This document shows, one piece after another, positions 1 through 9,723 of a stretch of DNA of 64,000 bases. The translations under genes were made by a program, and so were the position numbers. The notes beneath the pieces are model-generated. The model was given only the letters and a program-made list of their open reading frames with translations, searched no databases and was not told the DNA's origin. This DNA comes from Arthonia radiata (lineage: Eukaryota; Ascomycota; Arthoniomycetes; Arthoniales; Arthoniaceae), in NCBI GenBank assembly GCA_002989075.1, contig PSQN01000017.1, forward strand, positions 1,488,001 through 1,552,000. Reading direction: 5' to 3'. The stretch's first letter is position 1, and the number at the start of each line of letters is the position of its first letter.

Positions 1-1152
1 ACTGCTGGCTCGATCTCCAGACTTACCCTTTATGTCAACGCGCAAAGACTGACGATCCGTGCCAAACTGCATCTTTAGCTTGTCGACTGCAGTGGCAAGC
101 TTTCTATCAAATTCCATCTCAGACAACCCGATGCGGCGCAACACCCCGGCTGGTCGTCGAACTAGGCCTGTAAGGCTCCTCGTAACGTCTGCAGACCCGA
201 TTGGCTTGCTCGCCGGTGTTGAATACGGCTGAATGCCGAGAGACCGACGATTCCGGCTGTTCTGAACGATCTTGAATGCCATCATATCAAACGTACCACC
301 ACCACAATCCAATATCAGGATACGCTTGCCAATCTGCCACTTGGGGTTGCGGAGAGAGATACAAAGTGCGGCCGCGCATTCTGCTTCTCTAGCGACTCGG
401 ACATTCTGGATGCCAAATTGGCGAGCGGCGTTCACGAGCGGTACGGCCTCATCTTCTGTGAACGCCTGTGGCAAACAGACCTGCAGCTCTTGGAACCCTA
501 TATTGCCAATAGGTAGATCTTCGGTTTCGGCGATGTCTCGTAGAGCAACGGTGAGATTCATGGACAACATCGCACCTACTGTGAAATTCTGTCGCAAGAT
601 CGTCAGCTTGAGCACTTGGTCTCCTGCATGCGAAAGGCAAAGCTCAAAAGAACTCACAAACATGTTGAAAGGCCCCCAACGGAGTACCTTGCGTATGTTG
701 TCAAGTTGAATGATGATGCGTCGGGCCCAACAAGTGAAGCGAGAAAGTGTTGGGTCTTTGTCTTTCTCATGTCCCCACATGTCAGGCGCGTCGTCGTCTG
801 TGCCATCGTCCGCTTTGATGTTCCAATCTGGTCGGAGGGCCAGCTTAATGCTATCAACGATTTGCTCGGGATGAAGTCTGCCCGCCTCAAAGGCATGTTC
901 CACGAAGTCACCAGCTGCGATGTTTCCTCCGGCATCGTAGGCAACTTTTGACGATGTCGACGGCCTCCCGTTGAACTTGACAATATGGAGATCAGTGACC
1001 TAGACGGTGAGTTAGTTGCGTCTTGAACGACGTTCACGTTCCCTGCTTACCTCTAAAGGCGTTGATTCGTCAAGCGGATACCAAAGAATCTTGGTCTGTG
1101 TAGTCCCCATGTCAACTACGCAGCCGAACGGGATCCTCTTGCGGTTGTCCAT
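1..1152 (-). CDS. HSPA12-type Hsp70-like ATPase, copy 1 (3' end beyond window)
   Basis: Actin-like/Hsp70 nucleotide-binding domain protein related to the HSPA12 group, which has the ATPase fold but no canonical substrate-binding domain. Exons read on the minus strand: 1152-1051, intron 1050-1000 (GTAAGC...TAG), then 999 to the window edge, still open. Near residue 12 stands the phosphate-1 loop VDMGTTQTK; further on the AECAAALCIS stretch corresponds to the family's EPEAAAL motif, followed by the phosphate-2 loop ILDCGGGTFD. Both loops look intact. An upstream in-frame ATG at 1251 could extend the N terminus by 33 residues, but the shorter start matches the second copy better. It is transcribed away from the unknown-family gene at 1545, sharing a 392-bp promoter. 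Family assignment is firm; the client or partner is unknown. Confidence 0.85.
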
Positions 1153-1544
1153 GATGTCCCGGAGCTGTGATGTGTGTAGGCTTGTCAAGAGTTGCGGTGA
1201 GATTTGTTGCAAGCTTTGCAAGAGAGTTGAGGACGCGTGCGGACGCACCAAAAGTAGGAAAGCTTGTGAGGTAAAGGTGGCAGCACTTCTGCCTCTTGTC
1301 AGCCTTGTTTGTTATCACTTTTCACCTCGACCAATTTGCTTGGAGTTATTACATCACATAACGTCATTAGTCAATTCTGTAACTGCTTCTGCTTCCCTAT
1401 CTCGAGCATCTGTCAGAATCTTATTAATTCGTCTTCTAAATTCTTCGATTATCATCACGATCAACTCGCTCGTCCAAGGTATTTCTCATACAAACATCCG
1501 ACTTACTCTCTCTCGCACACAACCCAGTATCTCGGCGGATAGGG
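1153..1544. promoter_or_regulatory. Shared divergent promoter of pair 1
   Basis: The 392-bp gap between two outward-facing start codons must hold both promoters. The 5' part is rich in short TTG/GAG runs and the part next to 1545 is CT-rich with TCTCTCTCGCACAC, a common feature of fungal core promoters. The second pair has a matching 361-bp gap, so the arrangement is conserved as a unit. No individual operator could be identified. Confidence 0.5.
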
Positions 1545-3724
1545 ATGACGATGCTACCGAAGAAGTCGACGCAGGTCGCGACCCGTCAAGTCGGCGCCGA
1601 CCACAGCCTCCTCGAGCTTCATGGGAAACATGGCAGCCAAAAACGAAAGCTTGAGGAAGATGACCCAAGAAGGGTCGACGATGGAACCCTTCCTAATGAT
1701 GATCGCGTAGGCAACAAGGAAGCTCAGCTGAGCAATGAGACACAGCCACCGAAGAAGAAAATAAAGGAACAGACTTGCACCAGGAGTGGGTCTGTCGTTG
1801 TTGCTGAACAAGACATGTAGCTTTTCGATAATGCCGGCAAGCCGGATGCGAATCCGACTTTCTCAAGCTTCTCTTTCTTCGGATCGCCGCAAACATGGTT
1901 AACGAAAGGCCTTGCAACGCCAACGACGCTTGGGTTCCCCATACCAGCGCAATCTCGCTTGGGTGATGAAGTTTCAAGGCCGCATTCTGAGCCGCTGTCG
2001 ATATCACTCGAAAAGAATTTTCAATGTACTGCAGAGCATGGTCATGAACTGAATACAGTCGACGTTGAAGAGTCTCAGCGCCCTCTCAATTCAGCGCAGA
2101 GCAGCGTCAAGACCGTGGGCTCTCCAGACATAACTCAAACGCTATCCACAGATCCTCCCGTTACTCCCCAGAAGCAGCCCCCGATGGGTACACAGAGTCC
2201 CATCAAGTCGGCTTCGTCGTCGGACTCTTTGACTAGCTCCGCAAACGAGAGCACGAAAAACGCCGAACATTGCAGTCCCGCCTCCTCAACAGAGGAACAG
2301 TGCGGTGCCGCACACTTTCCCCTCAACGAACAATCGAGGAAGCGCCGAAGATCTGGTGTCGATGAAGACTCGAATGAAGATGTAAGCTATATATCACTCT
2401 ATTGTCGCCGGAGTTCGTGCTGACAGTGCTAGATGTCATCTGCTTCCAAGAAACAGAAAATTCATGCTCACAAGGACATCGATGAACATGGGGAAGGCAT
2501 GCAGATTGTCGATTCGGAAAGAAACGCAAGTGCTGCAACAATCTCTAGCGATGATGGTATTGCTAAGATGTCTTGCTCCAATACCGGAGAGGTGCAAGCG
2601 CCCGGTGGAGAAAAGACTATTGAGGGCGGACAATCTGCTTTCTATGATCCGCAGATGCTGGCAAAAGATTCAGGCTTCAAGGACGCTCAACATAGAACCA
2701 CTAACAACCCACCAAACCTTGCGAGTGCTCCCTGCTCCCGACCAAGCCGCAGGAAAAAATCCACACTCAGTGACGACAGCTTCCTCGACCGTGGAAAACT
2801 TGATTCAGAATTCAAGCTGATGCTGCAAGCTATCTCCAACGCGTCCATGGAGGTAACAGACGTCCTAGAATTGAATGAGGACTCTACAACTGGCTTCGTA
2901 GAGCGGCCATGTCAGAGCCTGAAGAGCCTCTACGATCGGGTCCTGAAAGGCAATAAGGACCGCAGCTGGAGGGCAGCGAGTGCTTCCGTCGAAATTGCCG
3001 AGTCTTCAAGTCCTGATGAGATCCTCATTGCTCTGTTCAGCGCTTTCATCACAAGCGAGGTGTTCGAGACTGAGCAGCGTTGGAGAACGCCAGGTGATAT
3101 TATGCGCGACCTGCGATTACCTGAGGAGGATTTGGACGCGGAGACAGAGCATCGGTGGGGTAAGGCAGCTCGACATGGGCTCACAGCAGTGGACTGTACA
3201 GATGATGCTGACATGATATAGGGTTCCGCTTGCGTGAGTTTTTCGAGTACTTCTGCTTCTACCGGCTGCACTCCGAGGAGCATAAGAAAGTACTCGCCAA
3301 GAAAGCGAAGAAGCTAGCGGAAAAGTTCGCGGACATCGTCAGTCCTCACATCAAAGCTACCGCTCGCAAGAATCTCGAGCCTAAACGCGCCAAGCTCGTG
3401 CTCAAGAAAACGTCGCGGGAGATCAAACGCTTGACCACGGAGTTCAGCAAGGCACTTGATGCGGCGCTAGAGATCAAAGCCAAGCTAGATTTCAGCATGG
3501 ACGAGTACTCGGTCACTTGGCACCCAAGAGGCGCGAAGAAAGATCTCAGATCAATGATTGAACATTGGAGGAGCGATCTCGACAATGGGTTTCTCCAGGG
3601 TACTGATGATGGCGAACCAATTGCGTTCACGATGTATCCTGGTCTCGTGCAACACACCGTCAGCAAGGCGAGGCTAGAGAAGCCAGCAGTTGTCTCGGAA
3701 GCCCAATACAAGATGGAGATCTGA
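1545..3724 (+). CDS. Unknown-family protein, copy 1, partner of Hsp70-like copy 1
   Basis: No named family recognised. Likely exons: 1545-?, 1821-2381, 2433-3159, 3222-3724. Introns 2382-2432 (GTAAGC, branch GCTGAC, TAG) and 3160-3221 (GTAAGG, branch GCTGAC, TAG) are well supported. The N-terminal half is serine-rich and disordered with basic clusters (QKRKL, PPKKKIK) that look like nuclear signals. The C-terminal part, from about 230 residues before the end, is helical and conserved with the second copy: RSWRAAS, a FSAFITSEVF helix, a W-containing loop, then KAKLDF-DEY-TW and EPIAFTMYPGL. Oddity: an in-frame TAG at 1818-1820 splits an otherwise open frame. It may be the 3' end of an intron (TTGCTGAACAAGACATGTAG looks like branch plus acceptor; the only in-phase donor seen is a weak GTAGGC at 1707), or a real nonsense mutation. 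With the intron the protein would be about 650 residues. Confidence 0.7.
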
Positions 3725-5516
3725 CATTTGTCGATTCCATAGAACGGTCAGTAGGCCGAAAAGGAACAAGCTGCGACACAACGGGATGCCACCTGCATTC
3801 GGCCGCCAAGAAGTCTCTGCTAGGCAACTGACAACTTGGAAAGCCAAACATGCTGAACGCCCTTGACTGATCTACACTAGATCACTCGGAAACTCTCAAT
3901 CAGCGCTCTTCCATTTCGCCAAACATTGGCGGGCTTTAGCAATAGCATAAACAGTGCAAAGAAACTACCCAACCCCTACGGGAGTACGAGACTGCTGATT
4001 CTGGGAGAAGACAGGCTGTCGAAGTAGCACGTCATATCCGAGCGTATGACGAGAAGCTCTTGGCCCACCGATTTCATGTCAGCGTTGACTGCCCATTGTT
4101 ACAAACGACACAGTGACCTCAAAATGTCACTACACTGAGGTACTGGCGCAGTATGTGATAGAAGGCCGAGACACATAGACAGACGTGTTGAAAGATGCAC
4201 CGTACGATGCAACACCTACAGTAAACGAAGCTCGATTGAAGAAGACACGTATGAGGAGAACCCACGAAGCGACACAACAACGCTGGCCTAGCCGACCATA
4301 GAAGAGCATAGCCACAAGCCTAAGACTCGGCAGAGCTACTGATGGACCATAGCTGAGCTAGAACGGACGTTGAGTGTACGAGTCAACAGGACAACACAAG
4401 AAAAACCTCCCACGGAAGGGCGCGCCTCGAAGATTGATCTGGCGGAGCTATCAGAGTCAAGGAAAGTGTCAAAACATGGCGAGGTTTGGTTGAAGCAGGA
4501 GAAATTGACCTGTCCAAAGGACCAAGCACAAGAGCAAGATGGAGCTCACGAGATGAATGTATATGCTGTGGAGGGGCACCGCCGCCGCCGCATGAGCGGC
4601 GCTCGAGCTGTCGCAACAGCAGATGTCACTTGAGAAAATCAGAGAGGCTCAGGACAAGGAACGAGAAAGCAGGACCGGCACGCAGGACAATTGAATCCCG
4701 AGCATGGGCTTGTGCTCGCAGATTGGCGATATTCGACCAACTCAAAGCCAGAAGAAGAAGCGCCTCAGCCGCTGTCGCAGTACTAGCAGCAAAAATGCAA
4801 TCTAGCGACAGCAGACGCAGGCGTCACTGAGGCGGTAATGAGGATTGATTGTGTGTATGTGAGAAGACAATGCTCGCGCAAGCATATGTGGCCGTGAGAA
4901 TGTCACCAAATGCCGGCCAAAGGATTGGTATGGAAGCGGATCCAGATGTATGATGCGAGACGTGAAAGACGAATGGTATCGGAGGGAAGCAGCGTGTTCT
5001 AAGAGCGATAGCATCGACTTCTTAGTGTTGAGAACACTAGATAGACGTGGCGAGCGTGGCACTTGGATGTTGAGAGGGTGTGGCTAGCTCACGGGGTGTC
5101 CTCCGGTAGCGGTCTTTCACGGCACGCTAGCAAGGCGCCCATAGAGCCGCTGAAGCCCCCAAAATTAGGGGCCTCGCGGAGCCTAAAACCCCTAAATGCT
5201 CATTCAGCTGCCGTAATCCGAGGCGAGTCGTACCGCACGTCAATCTCCTCCCAGGCTGCAAACCTCCCCTTGCTTAAACATAACTTTCTGCTTCCTTCCA
5301 TCACAAACGTGACTCAACAGCATTTCAAAGGTGTTGAGTGGAGCATCCGACGTGCATGATCTTCCATCTCGCAACTTCGTACTTGCTCTTGACCCGACAG
5401 CGATGACCCGGGACGTTCTTCGCAACGCTCAATCTCCTTCGTTCGGCCTCACATCTATTCACTTTCACGTGCCCCCCATCTCCACATCGTCAGCGTTGCG
5501 TGCCCCTTCGTTGATA
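3725..5516. other. Intergenic spacer with conserved 3' flank of the duplicated unit
   Basis: No credible gene. At 3901-4125 there is patchy nucleotide similarity to 9841-10030, including AATAGCATAAACAGTGCAAA against AATAGCACGTACAGTGCAAA, and a second match around ACAGTGACCTCAA. The tandem duplication therefore extends past the stop codons. The stretch 4380-4850 is purine-rich with GCCGCCGCCGC-type simple sequence. A short GC hairpin-like motif (CCCCCAAAATTAGGGG) lies near 5157. Confidence 0.55.
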
Positions 5517-7097
5517 CTAGCGTCGCTGCCGAAAGATTTGTCGATGCTGCCGACAGCGTTGCAATCTTCGCGGATGCGCACACTCGCCTAATACAGAACC
5601 ACGATATCGCATTCCCGCGCCACGGGCGACTGCATTCCACTGCAACTCATAAGGTGAGCAAGCCAATACCGATATAAACTATTGGGAAAAACTCACCATT
5701 TCAGGATTTTCCTCTGCTACGCGGGGGCACTGCTGCCCAGCCGACTTTCTGCGCACAAGCTCGTGCAGGTTGTGTCGAAGACATGATGACTCGCTAAACC
5801 CCCGAGCCATTACAACAAGATCTGGCCGAATATGCTGCGTCCCGGCACCATTGAGCAACGCTTTCCAGCAATGACTCAGGATGACGCTGCTAATCTCTTC
5901 TGCGGCGCTGCGGAAAATGCCATTCACGTCATTCCAGTCGAACTTGTGTGTGAATCCTCCTATTTTTAGCCTCAGCAGGTGGTTTCGAGTGTTAAAATTA
6001 ACCTTGATGTACTCGATCTGAGCATTAAGCTGCCTGATGAAGGATGCATAGTCAAGCCCCGCTTTCGAAGCCGCTTGTGTAAGAGCCCAAGGACGCTTGT
6101 TGCTCCAATGATGTCTCTCTGGAAACAGCAAGTCCTTCATCTTCTCGTTGACTGTTGCTGAGCCACATGCTCGACTCCCCTTGCAGAGAGCCCGGAGCTT
6201 TGGCGCCTGTCCTGGAGGCGCTGAAGTGAGTGTCTCGAAGACAACCCAGTCAACTGTGCCCGCTCCGCAATCTAGAAGCATGGTCTTTTGGCCAATTGCG
6301 GTCAATGTACCTGGCAACGAGAAATACAATGCAGCTGCACACTCCAATTCCGGCGCTACCTCGATCTTGTAGCCTTCGCTCATGAAGTTGTTCGCGATTA
6401 CGAAAGCATCCATTTCTTTGAAGGTCTGTGGCAGACAGATGCAGAGCTCCTCCACCCAAGCGTCATCTGCGCTGCGCTGGTAATTGCATTCTTGCAGGGC
6501 ATAATTCATTGCGTTGCGAAACATGTTCGATACTATCCACCAGATAGCTTGCATAAAATCTGCACTGCAAGGAGGCATGAGTGACATGATTTGGTAGCGA
6601 GCGCACATCGCCATGTTCTGGAAGCTGCCATCTATTTTTTTGAGGACTCCATTCCGATGTAGCAGGAGCGCGAGTTTAATGTGTTCAACGATCTTTTCAG
6701 GAGATACGCCTTTTAGGATGCCTTTCTCGGCGCACAGTCCCGACCATATCTGCATAGAATCCGTGTCAATGATGATGCTAAGGAGATGATATCAATATCA
6801 ACATCATTCAAATGACACTGCCAGGGTTCAAATCAACTTTGCGCTTACCTAGAAGATGCTGAAAGTCTGCCATTGAATTCCACAGCATGGATATCGCTAG
6901 CCTATGCAGTGGTACACTGTCAGCGAGTCTGATCGTCGGCCTATCATCATCGAGTATGGGCAACAACACCGTACCGGAAGCGGTCTCTGCACCGATAAAG
7001 AATACCAACACAATTTTGTATTGACAGTGCCAATGTCCACTATGACTCCAATACGAAAAGCCGCTGGCGGTGGAGCAGAAGTGTCCTGAGTCTCCAT
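5517..7097 (-). CDS. HSPA12-type Hsp70-like ATPase, copy 2 (complete)
   Basis: Complete second copy, about 459 residues. Exons on the minus strand: 7097-6975, 6901-6849, 6777-5697, 5639-5517. The junctions keep phase and restore family sequence (FNGRLSASS to IIIDTDS; ENPEM to WNAVARGA). The last exon supplies AVARGA, matching the family's C-terminal A-V-x-R-G-A signature, then a basic tail. Motifs: IVDIGTVNTK near residue 20 (copy 1 has GTTQTK), ELECAAALYFS, and LLDCGAGTVD (copy 1 has CGGGTFD). Both phosphate loops thus deviate from Hsp70 consensus, so ATPase activity may be reduced. Intron 6848-6778 has no counterpart in copy 1. It stands divergent to the unknown-family gene at 7459. Confidence 0.85.
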
Positions 7098-7458
7098 CGC
7101 TGCGGGCTCACTTTGGAGTCAAGAATGTGAGCGCAGGAAGTGATATTTTGAAGATCATTGAAAAGAAAGGACTCACAGGATGCGACAAACTTGAAGGTGT
7201 AAGGTGATCAGTCCACCTGCGGGGATACCTTTTGCCGTGCTCGCCGCATCTTTACCAATTTCCTGCCATGCGCCAAGAAAAGCAATTCCAGCCTCTTCAT
7301 TAAACGTCTTCGAATGTACTGTTTCGTACCCTTTCTTTCTGCACCACCAGATTCGCAATCTCGTAACCGGCAACGCATACAAGAAGCAAGCAGCCGATAC
7401 TTCTACCGGTAATTAACTCCTCACCTTGAGACCATCGATATCAGCCTAGGAAATCACC
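7098..7458. promoter_or_regulatory. Shared divergent promoter of pair 2
   Basis: A 361-bp gap between divergent starts at 7097 and 7459, equivalent to 1153-1544. GTGAGC-like donor motifs and a CTCACAG near 7173 leave room for a 5'-UTR intron on the minus-strand gene. No obvious extended identity with the first promoter was seen by eye. Confidence 0.45.
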
Positions 7459-9723
7459 ATGTCGCAAGTAACAGGTGTCAATCCTGATCATCAAAAAGAG
7501 GAAGCAGCAACGGCGCCGCATCCCAGGCCACAGAGCTCTCGTGGTATAAAGAGAAAGTTCAACGAGCATCCCGATGCCTCTGTCACCATTAACACTGCGC
7601 CTCCAGAAGTCACAGACAGTCTCTTTCTCTCGAACTCCAAGTACATCGCCAAAGACGAAGATACCAACGCTGATTGCAAGAGACAAAAGCTGCACCCTCT
7701 CGTTGCTGCCAAAGAGGCTGCACGCGCATCTTTGCGTCGCTTCCGGAGCCCTCCTGGTAAAGTGTCATCGACAACACCAACAGCGCAGAGTCCGTCGACT
7801 TGGGTCAATGTCTCAACTGACCAGTGTCCCGATCAGAATGTTTCTTCCTGTGGAAACAGTTGTGGCAACGCGGACGATACTGTCAGCGACACTCCTCCAG
7901 ATGACTTCGAGTGCTCCGGGTCGAAGTTGGCGGCGCATACGTCATCATTGACAAGTACTGCTAGTGGCACCGAGCCTACAGACAAATGGTCTGCGCCTGC
8001 AGCTGGCATCCCAGGGAAGGCTCTGTCAAGGTCGCCTACCCCTACCCCGTCACAGTCTATCTTCTCTCAGTCTACCTTAAGCAACTCCAGCTCTTCGACC
8101 GTTCTTTGCGATTCTGGCTCGGTCGCTTCCCTGAAGTCCAACGGGAAGCAAGCAGGAACTAGCTCAAAGCGATCGCACTCCGTTTTAGACGCCGAGAACG
8201 ACATATCCGTGAGCATTTCCCTGACTCGATGCAATCGCACTGCTGACCTTTTGCCAGGGCACCCCACCTGGATCACAAACCTACTGAAAGCTCCATCGAT
8301 GGACCAAAGTCAAAACGGTCACATTCAAAACTGGATATTGACAATGACGTATCCGTGAGTGATTTCTGCTATGACACAACATGACATCGCTGACCTCGTC
8401 GTCAGCTTCAACACAGCGCGAAGAAGATGAAAGCAGATCACAGACCACTGGACCTACTGGCTGAAGACGCTGGCTGTAAGGATTTGCCGCGGAACTCTCC
8501 AGATGCACGTCATGGCGAGCAGTCCGTTGAAGTTGCTCTGAGTGGTCGATCCACACACTGTGAACCAACCCTAGCCAAAAAGACAGGGCTCGCCCATAAC
8601 GAGCAAGCAGGCCAGTCCTCAGATCGTCGCAGATCTGCCGCGGCGGAACGTGACCGGGACCGCAGAGCCGTTCATGATCGTGCTGGTGGTCAAGTTGGAA
8701 CGAACAATTCGAAAGTCAAGCTGAATCCGACATGCTTGGCTAAGAAAACTCGTATTGACAACGTGCGTCGAGTGCTTCTGGAGACCACGAAGCTTGACTA
8801 CAAAACAGTCTCGAAAGAATTCGAACAATTCCGTCATCCGATACTGAACGCCGCGTATGAAATATTCGAGCCGCTAGATTGTCCAGCAGATCGTACGCCC
8901 ACCTTTACTCATGACCCAGCGCCGGAGCTAGAAGCTTTGTGCAACGACATCTTAGAGCCGAAGCAAGGTCAGGGGTGGAGAGCTGCCGCCGAAGCAATTG
9001 AGACAAGTGGTCAATCCGATGCAGAAGAGATAATGACGGCTCTTCTGAGCGCTTTCGTGCGCAGGGAGATTTTCAACAACAAGCAGGACTGGGAGAGCGC
9101 CGACGACGTAATCCAAAATCTCCAGTTCTTTGAAAATTCGATGACTGAAGACGCAATCTATTACATGGGTAAGAAGTGCCCCGGATTCGTACAGGTCTGT
9201 TTACTGACTAGACGCAGACTGCGAGGTCAAACCCTTATTCAAGTGCATGTGTTTTCGGCAGATCTACAGCCCCGAATTCGATCAGAAGATCCAAGCCAAA
9301 GCCATGGAGCTCAGCTCGAGGTTTTTGCGCGTCATCAGAAAGCACAGAGACGCAAACGTCTACAAAAATTTGGATGAAACGACCGCACGTAGGGTCCTGA
9401 GAGGGGCGGCAACCTGGATGGAACACGTCGATGCCGAGATACAAAAGCCAATCAGAAGCGCCTTGAAACTGAAGGCGAAATTTGACCTCGGTCGAGACGA
9501 GTATCGCACAACGTGGTTCGCAAGAGACACTGTCAAAGACACACGTACCATGTTGGAACACTGGCGTCCAGTTGGCGATCCTCTGACTCGAGAAGAAGAA
9601 GATGGCCAACCTATCGCATTCACCATGTATCCTGGCCTCGAAAAACTTACTGATGAAGACATTGAGCTGGCTTCGCCTCAGATCGTGGTGCAGGCGAAAG
9701 TCAAATATGATGATCTTGCATAA
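7459..9723 (+). CDS. Unknown-family protein, copy 2, partner of Hsp70-like copy 2
   Basis: Paralogue of the gene at 1545, about 706 residues if fully spliced. Exons: 7459-8208, about 8259-8354, 8406-9168, 9212-9723. The last intron, 9169-9211 (GTAAGA, ACTGACTAG, 43 nt), is secure and its position matches copy 1. The N terminus is serine-rich and disordered with a GIKRKF basic motif; the C terminus carries WRAAAEA, LLSAFVRREIF, KAKFDL-DEY-TW and QPIAFTMYPGL, aligned with copy 1 (18 of 33 identical around DEY...EHWR). Oddity: an exon-sized block is repeated, KRSHSVLDAENDIS then KRSHSKLDIDNDVS, each ending in TCC|GTGAG. The first donor (8209) and its acceptor (8257) leave the second block one base out of frame. 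Retaining that intron and splicing 8355-8416 also gives an open frame. Function unknown; nuclear location is inferred. Confidence 0.72.

Noticed and set aside
6810-6850. GGTTCAAATC resembling a tRNA T-loop
   Set aside because: No matching acceptor stem, D-arm or anticodon arm around it, and it falls in an intron of the Hsp70-like gene.
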